Assembly: GCA_022749755.1 (NCBI GenBank)
Contig: CM040449.1
Location: forward strand, 5,227,157 to 5,291,156
Reading direction: 5' to 3'
DNA: 64,000 nt
DNA from: Azadirachta indica
Taxonomy: Eukaryota; Streptophyta; Magnoliopsida; Sapindales; Meliaceae
Positions 38,817 to 51,329 of the stretch are shown piece by piece; the first letter of the stretch is position 1; each line of letters opens with the position of its first letter. The position numbers were made by a program, and so were the translations under genes. The notes beneath the pieces were generated by a model. The model was not told where the DNA came from and made no database searches. It saw only the letters and a program-made list of their open reading frames with translations.

Positions 38817-41800
38817 ATGACCAAAAGAATTAGTTTTCCTGGTCTGATTTTGCACCTTGCATTGCCTTGTGTCACGGCACGAGAAATCGCATGTTGGCTG
38901 GGTGTGCTGGGGTGTGACAACTCAAGCACATTGATGTTTCATGGTGCAAAGTCGGCTTCAGTCTCAAGGGCTATCATGTAGAGGGGACTTAGACCACCCC
39001 TGCCCGAACTGGTCGGGGACTGAAGCCGTCCTCCTGATGAGGCCAAGGTAGGCCGAAACCAGTTAAATATGCGACGGGATAACAAGGCTTACCCTCGACA
39101 TGGGGGTCTACGAGGGTGCCGCACGTGTCTTTCCGCTGGGCGCGTGACAGATGGTATCAGAGCAGGAACGAGAATTTCCGCAAAATCTCGCTACGTTCCT
39201 GACTCCTGTGGGAATCCACCGAGATGGCCGAGGATATTAGCCCGTAAGATTGGGCGAGGGAAAACGAGGTGTCTATTGTGTGACCCTTTGCCACGCAGCC
39301 CTGAATGTGGGCGTGCTCGCACAATGATGTGTCCTGCGGTATGGGGATCTTCCTGGGGGGGAAGATGAGCATTGTGGTTTGAAAGGCAACCGCATAGCGC
39401 CTCATCTACGCCAAGCACTGCTACCACCGTACGTCGAGGATGGCGTGCCCGCACGACGTGGTGTTATCGTGTTCTCTTTATGGGAGTCTCCTTAGCCCGG
39501 AGGAGATGGGCGTTATGGAGTGGAGCGGCATGCAGGGTAGGACCTCGATGGTCTACCAATTGAGCTGGCGAAAAATTTGAAGATGGCCGCGTGCACGAGG
39601 ACGTGCACGATTTTCGGTGGTGGAGAATGTCACGGCACGAGAAATCGCATGTTGGCTGGGTGTGCTGGGGTGTGACAACTCAAGCACATTGATGTTTCAT
39701 GGTGCAAAGTCGGCTTCAGTCTCAAGGGCTATCATGTAGAGGGGACTTAGACCACCCCTGCCCGAACTGGTCGGGGACTGAAGCCGTCCTCCTGATGAGG
39801 CCAAGGTAGGCCGAAACCAGTTAAATATGCGACGGGATAACAAGGCTTACCCTCGACATGGGGGTCTACGAGGGTGCCGCACGTGCCTTTCCGCTGGGCG
39901 CGTGACACTTGGCTGATGTTGTTACTGGGAAGCAGCAATGCAGAACCAAGAACTAAAGACTATCAGACATACATCATCCACATGGACCATACTCACAAGC
40001 CAGCATCTTTCTTAAGCCACAAGTCATGGCACCAGTCAGTTCTAAAGTCATTGTCGCATCCTGTTGATGAGAAAAAGATGTTATATTCCTACAATCATGT
40101 CATGCATGGTTTTAGTGCCAGGCTGACACCTTCTCAACTATCTGAAATTGAGAAATCCCCAGCTCACCTTGCCACATACCCAGAGTCTTTTGGCAAACTA
40201 CTCACCACACACTCCCCAAAGTTTCTTGGACTAAACCGTAACTTTGGCTTATGGCCAGCTGCATCCTTTGGTGACGGTGTAATTATAGGTATCATTGATA
40301 CTGGAATTTGGCCAGAGAGCGAGAGTTTTAACGACAGGGGAATGCCACCAGTGCCTCGACGTTGGAAGGGCCAGTGTGACAATGGCACCGCATTTAGTCC
40401 TTCATTATGCAACAGGAAGCTTATTGGTGCTCGATCTTTTAGCAAGGGGCTGCAAGCTGCTGGTGTAAATGTCTCCAAGGAATATGACTTTGACTCACCA
40501 AGAGACTTCTTTGGTCATGGGACTCATACGTCATCCACTGCTGCTGGTAACCATGTACATGGTGTAAGTCATTTTGGATATGCCCGAGGCACAGCAAGAG
40601 GTATGGCACCAGAAGCACATGTTGCCATGTACAAGGTCCTCTGGGCAACAGACAAAGAAAAGAGTGCAGCAAGTGACGTACTTGCTGGCATGGACCAAGC
40701 AATTGCCGATGGAGTTGATATCATGTCACTGTCTCTTGGCTTTGACCAGACGCCTTATTTCAAGGATGTTATTGCCATTGCTTCTCTTTCTGCAATTGAA
40801 AAGGGAATTGTTGTAGTCTGTGCTGCTGGCAATGATGGATTTTCTCAGTCAATACATAACGGAGCACCTTGGATCACAACTGTAGGAGCTGGCACTCTTG
40901 ATCGGAGCTTCCATGCAACAGTTACTCTAGATAATGGGTTAACCTTTGAAGGAGTATCGTACTTTCCGGAAAGCGTTTACATTACTGATGTGCCTTTGTA
41001 CTATGGCGAAGGCAACAAATCAATATGCAACTTGGATACGTTGGATCCACATAAGGTTAGCGGAAAGGTCGTTCTCTGTGATTTTAGCACCCAAGTTGAC
41101 ACTTACACCCAAATGGAGGAGGTTGACAGGGCAGGCGCACATGCAGCAATCTTCTTCACAGACATGCCAGATTTAGATTCATCCGAGTACTACATTCCCA
41201 GCCTGATTCTGCCAACTTCGGCTGGGAATTTAATTAAACAGTTCGTGACAGGTGGAAATGGAACAAAAGTGAAAACAATGAGGTTCATCTTGACAGAGCT
41301 TGGCAGAAAACCAGCACCTCAAGTGGCCTCATTTTCTTCAAGGGGCCCAGACCCAATCAGCCCAGGTATTCTAAAGCCAGATATTCTGGCTCCGGGAGTT
41401 GATGTGCTGGCAGCAGTTGCACCTAACATTCCATTCACCGAAATCGGCAACTATGAATTGGTGACAGACTATGCACTATATTCAGGCACATCCATGGCAG
41501 CGCCCCATGTCGCTGGAGTTGCAGCTTTACTAAAAGCTGTCCACTGGGACTGGAGTCCAGCGGCTATCCGATCTGCTATCATGACCACGGCATATATCAT
41601 TGACAATGCTGGTACTGTTTTGAAAAATGAAATGACTGCCCTTCCTGCCACACCTCTAGATTTTGGGGCAGGCCATATCAACCCAAACAAAGCCATGGAC
41701 CCCGGACTCATCTATGACGCAGACTTTCAAGATTATGTTGAATTCCTGTGCGGCTTAGGCTACGATGAAAAACAGATGAAAGCTGTGATTAGACGAAATG

Positions 41801-42129
41801 AATGGACTTGCAGACAAGAACCTACTGACCTGAATTACCCGTCTTTTAGTGCTGTATTTGCCAAAGAAACGACAAAGAACTTCAGCAGGGTTGTCACAAA
41901 TGTGGGAGCGGAAGATTCGATATACCACGCAATCGTGGAGTATCCTGCTGGAATGAGAATCCGAATAGAACCTAGCACTCTAACATTCACACAGAAATAT
42001 CAGCAGCAGGGTTTTGTTCTGAGTGTAGAGACTGACAAAGATGCTCCACGTGTGATCTATGGCTATCTTAAATGGATTGATCAGCACAACCACACAGTTA
42101 CAAGCGCCATAGTGGCCCTTAAAAACTAG
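38817..42129 (+). CDS. Subtilisin-like serine protease (SBT1-type), copy B, split by a TRIM element
   Basis: The original start is the ATG at 38817: 17 codons plus two bases (38817-38869) encode the front of a signal peptide. The frame resumes at 39912, after the 1,038-bp TRIM and one CTTG copy, and runs to 42129. Without the insert it is an intronless gene of 756 aa, a normal length. All catalytic residues are intact: D at 40297 (IIDTGIWPE), H at 40516 (FGHGTHTSS), N at 40831 (AAGND), S at 41491 (SGTSMAAPH). There is no other stop or frameshift. As it stands, the first in-frame ATG after the insert is 39916. That would give a product lacking most of the hydrophobic signal, so it probably could not be secreted. 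In-frame codons upstream of 39916 lie in the LTR and have no ATG nearby. It may be a recent null, or it may be rescued by splicing or an LTR promoter. Confidence 0.9.
38870..39149 (+). repeat. TRIM 5' LTR
   Basis: 280 bp, near-identical to 39628-39907, with inverted tips TGTCACG / CGTGACA. Followed by GA and then the tRNA primer-binding site. Confidence 0.93.
39152..39163 (+). other. TRIM primer-binding site (initiator Met-tRNA)
   Basis: TGGTATCAGAGC, two bases inside the 5' LTR. This is the usual minus-strand priming site of plant LTR retroelements. Confidence 0.88.
39628..39907 (+). repeat. TRIM 3' LTR
   Basis: 280 bp; right copy. Its end abuts CTTG and then the resumed subtilase B frame (39912). 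Confidence 0.93.
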
Positions 42130-44751
42130 GGAAATCATACTCAGTTCTCACACTATCATGATTTTGTGAAATAAATACTCTGTAACAGCATCATTCTATA
42201 TTGCAGCATGGAGATAATAAAAATTGGATTTCAAAATGAAAACATATGTAAGTGCAGCTCTTGAATAGTACACAACAAAACTTCACCAGCTTCGCTCAAA
42301 AGCAACTGATATTCCATCATAGCCAAACGAAGAAAAATAAACGGCACAGAAACCGGAAAGAAAGCCATATAATAAAAAAAAAATTAATGAAGTATAATAA
42401 AAAATATAAGGGTAATAGAGTATTAATTAAAAATATAGGAGGTAACGGATATTTTTCCTAAAAATTAATATTGGCATAATTCTAAACCAACGTAATTTGC
42501 TTTTTAAGAATTGCGGTTTTCAGCTTTTAGACTGCCAAATTAAAAGGAAGAGATTGGAAGAAAAATTAAAATGCGGAACGCGGAATTTAGGCTTCACTGA
42601 TGGGAAACCCAAATCCACTTTGGATCCTGGGAAATGAGGTGTTCCTCTCTCTCTAGCGTTTAGGTCGAGAATGAGTTTGTTGGATTGGCACCCAGTTGTA
42701 ACCCCATATTTGGTGTCTTAAGAATTTGTGGCTAATGCATTTAGGACTTGGGTGAACGGCCCAAAATCCATATGTCTAGAAAGGGGCCCAAATTTAGGAA
42801 CTTTCATAAACAATTTGTAAAGCGCTGTATCTACCAGGTGTGCAGATTTGTTTCCGGTTTCACTCCACCCTCCTTGACGGGTTCGTTATTTGAATAGTAC
42901 CACACTCAAAATATAAATTTTGGTTTGATTTTTAGTAGTTTTTTTTTTTTTCCTTTGTTGTTTATTATGATAACACTAAAGCATTCCATCTAATTTGGGT
43001 CAAGTTATGCTTGAAATACATTAAAATTTGAGATGCCTGGTTTTTGAATAATTTCTAAATTATTTAACATTTTCATTCTTTATTAGCAGCATTATTTTTT
43101 CCTTAGGTAAACACGTCTAAAACAAAAAAGCAATCCAAAATTTTCTTTTCTTAAATTGTTGGGCTACGAGGAAGCAAGAATGGAAAAATGTAGTACGAGA
43201 AAGCAAAAAAAGTGCTACCTTGCCCTAGTGCGCAGGGTTTTTAATATCATTAACCAGCCTTTAAAAAGTTGACTGATCTTGTTTTTGCCTTATAAACCAT
43301 CATTTACTGCATACTTCTAGTTTTGCCGAAGAGAAGAGAATGGACAGCACCACTAAAGCACAAATTAAGCCGATACTAAATATAGCTAAAACTAACTGAT
43401 TTCAGTTAATATGAAACTTAAGTGTCAGGCCCATGCGTTGCCTTGAGCTTCGCGATGACTGATGAGATATGATGCTGTCTCAGGAAAAGCAGAGATTCAT
43501 AATCATCCCCAAGGAGCAGGAAAAAATTTTGACCAGCAATCACATTTTTCATCAGAAGTAAAAAAAACGATGCAAAAAAAGAAAAAGAGGACAGATTAGC
43601 TAAATGTTGCCAAGAGAAGACTCTGTACAGTCTTAAGCTGTGCCGACCTCTTTACGTTTCAGGGACCGTTAAACAGTTCGAGAGAAGTCAATAAATAAAG
43701 AATTAAAGATGGGTCAAAAAGGAAAGAAATACGTTACATAAAAGACACCAGGAAGATGTTCTTGATTGCGAACAAGAGGTCCTCATAAATTTTCTATTTT
43801 GCCTCAACCAGCAAAAACAAAATGTAAATGGAGGGGTCCAAAAACACACAGGTACTTTGTACATCTCTAGGCAACTAGCTGTCAAGATTTTTCTTCTCAA
43901 GACGAGCCCCACATCCTTGAGTAAAAGGTCTATGGAAGATTGTAATACTGTCACTGACTCGTGAACTGTAGGTCCCAAATTTTAATCTACTCCACCTAAC
44001 TCAGAACAAAAAGTGTTTTTTTCTTAATCATCAATAACCAAGGGAATTTATGCTGAACATTCATTCAAAACTCGATCATGCCGCCTTTGAGGATTATAAT
44101 GCAACTGGAATAAATCTCAACCTGCACGTTTTCTCCATTGACTGACAAAATCTTATATGTCATTATTGTCGGTGTCACAAACTATAATCAAGTTTTCGAT
44201 TTGATTTCAGAAAAAAACGCACAGATGACCTCAAATTAAAGGGGTATGGGAGAAGAAAAAAGATAAGTTGATTTCTCAAAAGAAAAAAGAACAAAAAAAG
44301 GTGATTACACAACTCTTTTTAGTACTTCAATTATAGCAATCTAATGAAGTCGCAGAATGACAGTTTCAGATGGAAAATTGACTTCATTAACACAAACGAA
44401 AGGGCTTCAATGAAGTTTAAATAGCATGGCATAACATGAAAGTAGTATATGGACTATGGAGAAAAGCAGAACATGAGCAAATTTCAACTTCATGTTATCT
44501 CTCTAAAGATTTCAGTAACACTACATTCTCCAGGATATTCAGGAAATGGATTCAGCAAGGAAAAATCACGGATCAATTACAAAGCCAATGAGCAGGACAT
44601 GGAATACTATATAATCGACAAACAGCACAAGCACATAAGATGTGAATTACATTTACAAGTGAAGAGTAATATTATCTCAAGCCAGCTCACAATAATGGAT
44701 AAAGGGGGAACAGGGCATCTGATTTTCACCTTATACATGAATGTGAGAAGG
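42130..44751. other. Intergenic spacer between subtilase B and receptor-like kinase
   Basis: Convergent 3' ends, about 2.6 kb, AT-rich. ORFs at 42252-42461, 43703-43978 and 44449-44832 have no recognisable domain; the last overlaps the kinase 3' end in antisense. Confidence 0.6.
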
Positions 44752-47510
44752 CTACTGCTCTTCAGGTTCTTGCTTTCTCCACAATTGTTTATTTGTTTGG
44801 GCACCACTTTCATACCCACTGCTGTCACCTGATTCACTTACACCCTTCTCCACCAACCTGCTCCTCATACCATCACGCTGAGTGCGTCCATGTTCCCTTC
44901 CAGCTCTTCGGTCCTGAAATCAAGTAGTAAAAAGTTATTGGATGAGAAACAAAAATCAATGCAGGGAAGGATGTATGCCACTAATGTGTAAATCTCTTTT
45001 CATGTGCTCATCTCTGCATAGAAATTTTCAATTTCACTGTTGCATTATCTTTGAACACAATTTGCAGTAAAATATCTTCAACAGATTCTAGGGAGCCTGT
45101 AGCTCAGACAATGTCTGCAGCATCTGCTTGTCTTGAGTTTCATGACCTTCAATTTAACCTAAACTTTTTTTAAGAGTACAGACATTTCATATTTAACAAC
45201 TATCATTGATTTCAATTTTAGCTTAACCCAAGCAGTGAATTTAAGGTTTCTTGCAACAGCAGATCCTAGAAAAGCAAGATCAAAGAAGCATCTTGTTAGA
45301 AACTCAAGTGAAGATGAGCCATTCTAGTTTCTGGGGAAATGTTTGCGTTACTTGCTAGAACTCTCACAGGCATAAGTACATATAAAGAAAAGGGAGCAGG
45401 AAGAAACATGAAAAATGAACTTGTTGAACAAGATGTAGCTGCATAACTGAACTGAACACAGAAGTGCATTTAGTAACAATAATTGGTGCAGACATGGACA
45501 GGAACATGGACTTACATCACGGAATGGGAACTCATCAGCTTCAAGCATATGTATCACATGCCCCATCTTTGGCCTCTTCTGAGCATTTGGGTCCACACAC
45601 CGTAAAGCTACTAAAAGGGCACGCTTCAATGCCCTTGAAGAAGGCTTATCTTGCAACCGAGGATCCAAAACACCCTCTGCATTGCGATTTGTAACCATTG
45701 TTTTAAGCCACTCAACAAGATTCACCTGAAACTTGAACTTGTCAAAATAGATTAAAAGAAAGAGGAACAATAAGAAAGTGTCACCAAGTGAAAATCGGTT
45801 GATGAAACAAACCTCCCCTGGAGGGCGGCTGTAATCCACTGGGTTTCTCCCAGAAATTATTTCCATAATAAGAATCCCAAAACTGTATACATCGCTTCTT
45901 TCATTCAACATCCCAGTGCTGGCATATTCTGGAGCCACATACCTATGAAAAGAACCAGATAGTCATTATTCCTGACTGCTTGGCCTATATCATTCACCCA
46001 ACATGTTAGAGATAAAAGTGACAAACAATTTCCACTATGAATAGATCAACTAACCCAAATGTGCCCATCACACGAGTTGTCACATAGCTCCTCTCTGAGC
46101 CCAAAAGCTTTGCTAGGCCAAAATCAGATACTTTTGGATTCCACTGCTTATCAAGCAAAATGTTGCTTGACTTGATATCACGGTGAACTACCTTTGGTTC
46201 AAGCCCCTCATGCAGGTATGTCAGCCTATAAAATTTTGTTACGTTTAAGCTACAAAAAACTCAAATACCAAAGGCTGAAGCTCATATAATTACTATTACT
46301 GAAATCAAAAAGTACCCTTTCGCCGTTCCAAGTATTATATTCATCCGAATCTCCCATGTAAGAGGGCTGTATGGCCCAACATCTCCATGAAGCCATTGTT
46401 CCAAGTTCCCATTATCAACATATTCATAAACAAGCATCCTATAACAAGCAACAACTTATATTAAGCAACAGACATGCTAGACCATTACATACTAGCTAGT
46501 CTAAAAACACAGAAGTCCATAAATCGTCAGATTTAAGACATGAAGAGAAAGTACAAGCACGCAATGCTACAAATCAATATCGAAGATACAGAATTTAACA
46601 AACAAAAGTACCTATGAGCTCCTTCGGCACAATAACCTAATAGTCTCACCAAATTCTTATGCCGCACACGTCCAATTGCTTCAACTTCAACCTTAAACTC
46701 CCTCTCAGCTTGTCCTCTATCATAAAACAGAACGCCCCTTTAACAAAAGCTACATGCAATACTAAAAGCATAAACTAACCAAACAACTATAGTACTAAAT
46801 TACAACTAACTCATAAAAAATCCCAACTAACTTTAAGAAACAACCAATGTGCTGATGATACCTGTTATTCAGCAAATTCTTTACAGCAACCTTAGTATTA
46901 TCCTCCAACACGCCACGATAAACAATTCCATAACCACCTTCTCCAATCACGTTTTCATCAGCAAAGTCATTAGTGGACACCTCAAGCTCTCTCAAAGTGT
47001 ACCAATGGCCCCATCCTAAATGCGAAACCTCCGGCGCAATTGCCGCCGCTCCTTGGTCACCAGACCGGGACTCTCCCGAACCATGATGCGACCCTCCTCC
47101 CCGTTCCGGATACGAAATCCGGTGATCTTTCCCTATTTCGATGTGAATTCTGTTGCGCCCAGTAACGGGGCTATCTTCTGCCAAGACTGGCTCCGGTTCA
47201 GGTAAAGGTTCAGGATTTGGCGCGGAATGCGGTTTCGAGTCAGGGTCGATCCGAATTTCTAGAATTTCTTTGGAAATGCTGGGAATAGTAGGATTGCTGC
47301 TGCTGCAGTTGTTATTGACAGAAGATGGCTTGGCTGTTTTTTATGAAGTTTAGAGTTGCTGTTGCGTTTTGAAGTAAACCAAAGAGAAATAAAGAAGAGA
47401 ACAAGAACAATAGCAGCTCCAACACAAATACCAAGAACAACCCATAGACGTAAACCGAAAATTGAGGTTCTCTTGGAGAGCTGATCGTTCAAGAAGGAGT
47501 GATGAGACAT
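44752..47510 (-). CDS. Receptor-like Ser/Thr kinase, At1g01540-type, frameshifted in exon 1
   Basis: Seven exons: 47510-46862, 46716-46612, 46438-46316, 46225-46055, 45942-45813, 45725-45516, 44913-44752. The N-terminus carries [15 protein letters not shown] and a membrane span at about 22-45, with no large extracellular domain. The kinase domain is complete: GEGGYGIVY loop, VAVK lysine, HRDIKSSN catalytic loop, [36 protein letters not shown] conserved [13 protein letters not shown] precedes the kinase. Exon 1 is one base short of phase: at a run of six A (plus strand T at 47337-47342, codons near residue 57) the reading frame shifts. The initial frame ends at 47259, while the rest of the protein continues in another frame. 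With one more base the gene would encode 516 aa. This is either a real loss of function or a homopolymer error in the assembly. Downstream exons are otherwise clean. Confidence 0.9.
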
Positions 47511-48488
47511 TGTAGCCTCTTTGTTTGCGGTATCTGCTTGTTGGGTTTTGTTGTTATTAAGAAGAGAGTCAAATTTCGGCTAATTTTCATTACACGAAGA
47601 AAGAGTGAAGGTGAAAAAAAGAGACACAGAGTCTGTTATGTCGTGTTTTGGTGGAAACAGCAGTGATGAGAAACGAGGTCACCTGAGAGAGAGAGAGAAG
47701 AGAAGAGAACAGCAGCTGGCATGATGGGACTTCCGGAATGAAAGGTAAAACCCCAATAGTGTAATTTCGTGACTTTCTGTTGTCTTAAATGCATTTTATC
47801 CCTAATCCATCAACAGTCGAGTTTCTAGTCTTCGATACGTTTCTGCAATCTTACAATGTCTAAATAAAATAATATATTAAAAGTCCTGCCCTGTCTCTGT
47901 GAATATTGTGTATCAATTATCGATTATATAAACATATTTGCCTAAATAAAACTCAAATCAGAAAATAATATCTTCTGGAGCCAATTCACTGTAATTATTG
48001 AATACCGCGTTTGCTTAATTTTGGATTCTGCGTATTTGATTTTGTTTGGTTCATGGTCATACATATATTTTAGTGTAGGAAGAATTAATTAAAAGAAAAG
48101 AAAATAAAAAGAAAGGTGATGGTCATAGGCATAGGTGCATTATTAGGTTAAATTAAGGATTAAGCTTTTAAATATGTATGGTAGTATTATTAGTATATTA
48201 TATGTAGGGCGGGGAACAAGGTCTTTGACCATTGTTCCCTAAATTATTGCTATCAATAAGATGCTTAATGCGGTCTTTGGTCAGGCATTAAATTATTACA
48301 TTGGAAAATATTCCTATTCTGAAATTTAATTATATTTTTTATGTGCTTTGTTTGTATTTGATTCACCATACACAAATGAAAAATACTACCCAATACCAAT
48401 AGTTATTGACATCTAGTTAACTGGTTTAGGTCCACCGGCGTTAAATCACAATTGAGCCTGCCCTGCCCTCGACGGTTTTGGACCCATC
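47511..48488. other. Spacer between kinase gene and chromovirus
   Basis: Kinase promoter side, about 1 kb, AT-rich, with no ORF of note. A GA-rich leader-like stretch lies at about 47680-47705. Confidence 0.6.
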
Positions 48489-49114
48489 TGTCACGGCCTC
48501 ACTCTCTTCACTCGCTTCGACCGTGCGGCGCTTAGCAACTCCGCTCACTAAGCAAGCCTTCAACACCCGCAATGCGCTAAATCGGAAGCTTATGAATAGA
48601 AGAGAGAGCAATAAGAGTTTGAGTGAAGAGTGATTTACACAACTCAAGTTTATTGCTTGATTGCTTTGTTACTTGGTTGCTTGGTTTGGCCAAATGAGGC
48701 CTCACCTATTTATAGGAAAACTTACATAAAATGGACGGCCTAAATTGCACCTCACAATGCACTTTTGAGGGCTAGGATTGGCCTTCTAGAAATGTCCTAG
48801 AAAATATCTATACAATGGTCAAAATGATAATGCCATCTACACAATTCTAGAACTTGGGCTAATTGGGCCTCCATTCTAGAAGTTGGGCTAATTGGGCTAA
48901 CATTGGGCTATAAGTGCAATAATGCCAATAAGGAAGAATGTATAGATCTTTGGCCCAAATGCCTTATTTCCCCACTTAACCCGTTCTATCGACGAGTCTT
49001 ATTACCAACGCTCATGTGCCCGTTTGTCCCGGATTTTCCCTCGCGCGAATTCTGTCCGCACAACGTCTTGGTCACGGTTACTGTTCATGGGCACTATTCA
49101 CGCGGGGCGTGACA
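48489..49114 (-). repeat. Chromovirus 3' LTR
   Basis: 626 bp, left copy. It carries a minus-strand TATAAATA at about 48707-48714 that points towards the kinase gene about 1.2 kb away. It also has several TGGGCTAA repeats (about 48856-48912). Confidence 0.93.
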
Positions 49115-49125
49115 TCCTCCCCCAC

Positions 49126-50028
49126 CTAAATGCGCGACGTCCTCGTCGCGTCTTCCTCACGGAACCTCTTTATGTGCTCTTGGAATTGCCATAGTGCATC
49201 TTCATGCTCCCATGTAGCCTCGCTTTCGGGCAATCCCTTCCACTTGATGAAATATTCCGTGTAGTTCGGCACTCCTCGCTTTCGAACTCGTCGATCTGCA
49301 AGAATACACTCAACCTCCTTTTCGAAAGAGGTTACCACAGCAGTTGGAGCCCGTTTTGACTCCCCTCGGCTCGGGTCTTCCTCGTCTCCATGGTAAGGCT
49401 TTAACATGCTTACATGGAAGACGGGGTGAATCTTCAATTTAGGGGGAAGAAGAACTCGATATGACACCTTGCCCACTTTCTTTATGATCGGAAATGGCCC
49501 TTCATAACGTCGAACCAATCCCTTGTGTACTTTCCGCAATGTCTTGAATTGTTGGGGCAAGAGTTTCACCATGACTTGGTCCCCCTCTTGGAACTCCACG
49601 TCCCTTCGGTTATTGTCCGCCCACTTCTTCATCTTCTTAGCCGCCTTATCTAGGTATGCCCTAGCTAAATCGGCTTGTTCATGCCATGCCTTGGCGAACT
49701 TGAAGGCTCCCGGACTTTTCCCATCATAACTTGAGGCTAGCGCATGTGGAGTCGTCGGTTGTCGTCCCAACACAATCTCGAACGGACTCCTATTAGTTGC
49801 CTCGCTCCGCTGCAAGTTATAAGAAAATTGAGCCACATCTAGCAACTTGGCCCAATCCCTTTGGTTGGCACTCACATAGTGCCTCAAGTATAGTTCGAGC
49901 AGTGCATTGACACGCTCGGTTTGTCCGTCACTTTGAGGATGAAAGCTTGTAGAAAAATTAAGGTCCGTTCCAAGTAGCTTGAATAACTCGGACCAAAACT
50001 TTCCCGGTAAACCGTGGATCGCGATCAC
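49126..50028 (-). pseudogene. Chromovirus integrase C-terminal part with chromodomain
   Basis: Holds the third catalytic residue of integrase (SDGQTERVN), the GPF-type region (RYEGPFPI, HPVFHVSMLKPY) and a chromodomain at about 49159-49317 (YFIKWKG, ATWEHED). Chromodomains of this class are known to steer integration to marked chromatin. The stop codon (49126-49128) meets the purine tract. Confidence 0.9.
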
Positions 50029-51328
50029 TTACAATATTATTCGGCACTCCCCAAAGCTTCACCACATGCTTTAGGAATAATTTTGCAGCTTCTTCCGCTG
50101 TGCAATCCGTAGGTGCCGGTGTAAAAACCGCGTATTTGCTAAAACGATCCACCACCACAATGATACTTCCATACCCCTCCGATTTCGGTAGTGACGTGAT
50201 GAAATCCATGGAAACGCTTTCCCATGGCTTGTTTGGAATCGGTAATGGCTCAAGTAACCCACCGGATGCTCGTTGCTCAATTTTGTCTTGTTGGCATACA
50301 AGACATGTCCGCACGTAGGCCTCGACATCTTCTCGCGCCCTTGGCCAATAGTACGAACTTTCCAACAAAGCATTGGTGCGCTTAGCCCCGGGGTGTCCAG
50401 CCCACTTGGAATCATGGCATTCCTTGATAAGCTCTTTCCTCAAGCCACCCCACTTCGGCACAAAGATTCGCCTCCCCTTGGCATAGAGCAATCCGTCGTC
50501 AAGCCAAAACCGTCTTGTCTTCCCCTCGTGTGCGAGCACCACTATATTTTTGGCTAGAGGGTCTTGGGTCAATCCTTCTTTGATCCTCCCTACTATCTTT
50601 CCCTCGGGAATACTTAGGTTAATGGCCGCCATTGTCGCCTTTCGACTTAATGCATCCGCCACCACATTTGCTTTGCCCGGTTTGTATGTCAAGTCGTAGT
50701 CGAATTCCGCCAAGAAGTCTTGCCACCAAGCTTGCTTCGGACTTAACTTCTTTTGCGTTTGGAAGTAGCTTGTAGCTACATTATCCGTCATAACCACGAA
50801 ATGACTCCCGAGCAAGTAGTGTCGCCATACTCTAAGGCAATGGATGACTGCCGTCATCTCCTTTTCTTGCACGGTGTAGCGCCTTTCCGCCTCATTGAGC
50901 TTACGACTCTCGAAAGCAATGGGACGTCCTTCTTGCATGAGTACACCCCCAATGGCAAAATCCGAGGCATCGGTGTGTACTTCGAAGGGTTTTGTGTGAT
51001 CGGGCAGCACAAGAACTGTCTCCTTCATGATTGCCTTCTTCAAATCTTCAAAGGCATGTTGGCATCCCTCGGTCCAATCCCACGAGCGACTTTTCTTTAG
51101 TAAGTCAGTTAGTGGAGCTGCTCTTGCCGAGTAACTCTTGATGAAGCGACAGTAATAATTAACCAACCCCAAGAAAGATCGGAGGTCGTGTACCTTGGTC
51201 GGAGGTTCCCACTCTTGAATAGCTTGCACCTTAGCCTTATCCATCATCAATGTTCCATCCTTGATCTTGTGGCCCAAGAAGTGAACTTCTCGTTGCGCAA
51301 AAGAGCACTTCTCCTTTTTCACGTACAA
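49958..51328 (-). pseudogene. Chromovirus RNase H and integrase N-terminal/core part
   Basis: Starts in the RT thumb (FLGHKIKDG). RNase H follows ([21 protein letters not shown]), then the integrase zinc-binding HHCC region ([18 protein letters not shown]) and the first two catalytic Asp ([16 protein letters not shown]). A frame change right after this, at about 50000-50010, ends the frame. Confidence 0.9.
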
Positions 51329-51329
51329 T

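Larger units (their letters stand above)
38870..39907. mobile_element. TRIM retrotransposon (terminal-repeat retrotransposon in miniature)
   Basis: Two 280-bp direct LTRs (38870-39149, 39628-39907) flank a 478-bp interior. Each LTR runs TGTCACGGC to GCGTGACA. I see one difference between them (T/C at about 39128 versus 39886), so the insertion is very young. Two bases inside the left LTR is a primer-binding site, TGGTATCAGAGC, complementary to the 3' end of initiator Met-tRNA. A purine-rich GGTGGTGGAGAA precedes the right LTR. The flanks share CTTG (38866-38869, 39908-39911). There is no gag or pol coding. Element polarity by PBS is plus, the same as the host gene. Confidence 0.93.

Noticed and set aside
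38870..39149. Cassandra-type TRIM with 5S rRNA in the LTR
   Set aside because: I see no 5S rRNA-like block in the LTR; it is a TRIM, but not evidently of that family.
39550..39570. tRNA-like A-box (CAGCTCAATTGG, minus strand) in the TRIM interior
   Set aside because: No B box or cloverleaf follows at the right distance, so chance or a remnant is more likely.
43425..43515. Possible minus-strand box C/D snoRNA (ATGATTA, then CTGA twice)
   Set aside because: The C box has a mismatch, there is no clear terminal stem, and I could not match a guide to rRNA from memory.
48903..49112. 69-codon ORF repeated at 54266-54475
   Set aside because: It is LTR sequence; the two copies only reflect the two LTRs.
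50753..51100. Plus-strand ORFs across the chromovirus
   Set aside because: Antisense shadows of the pol coding strand.
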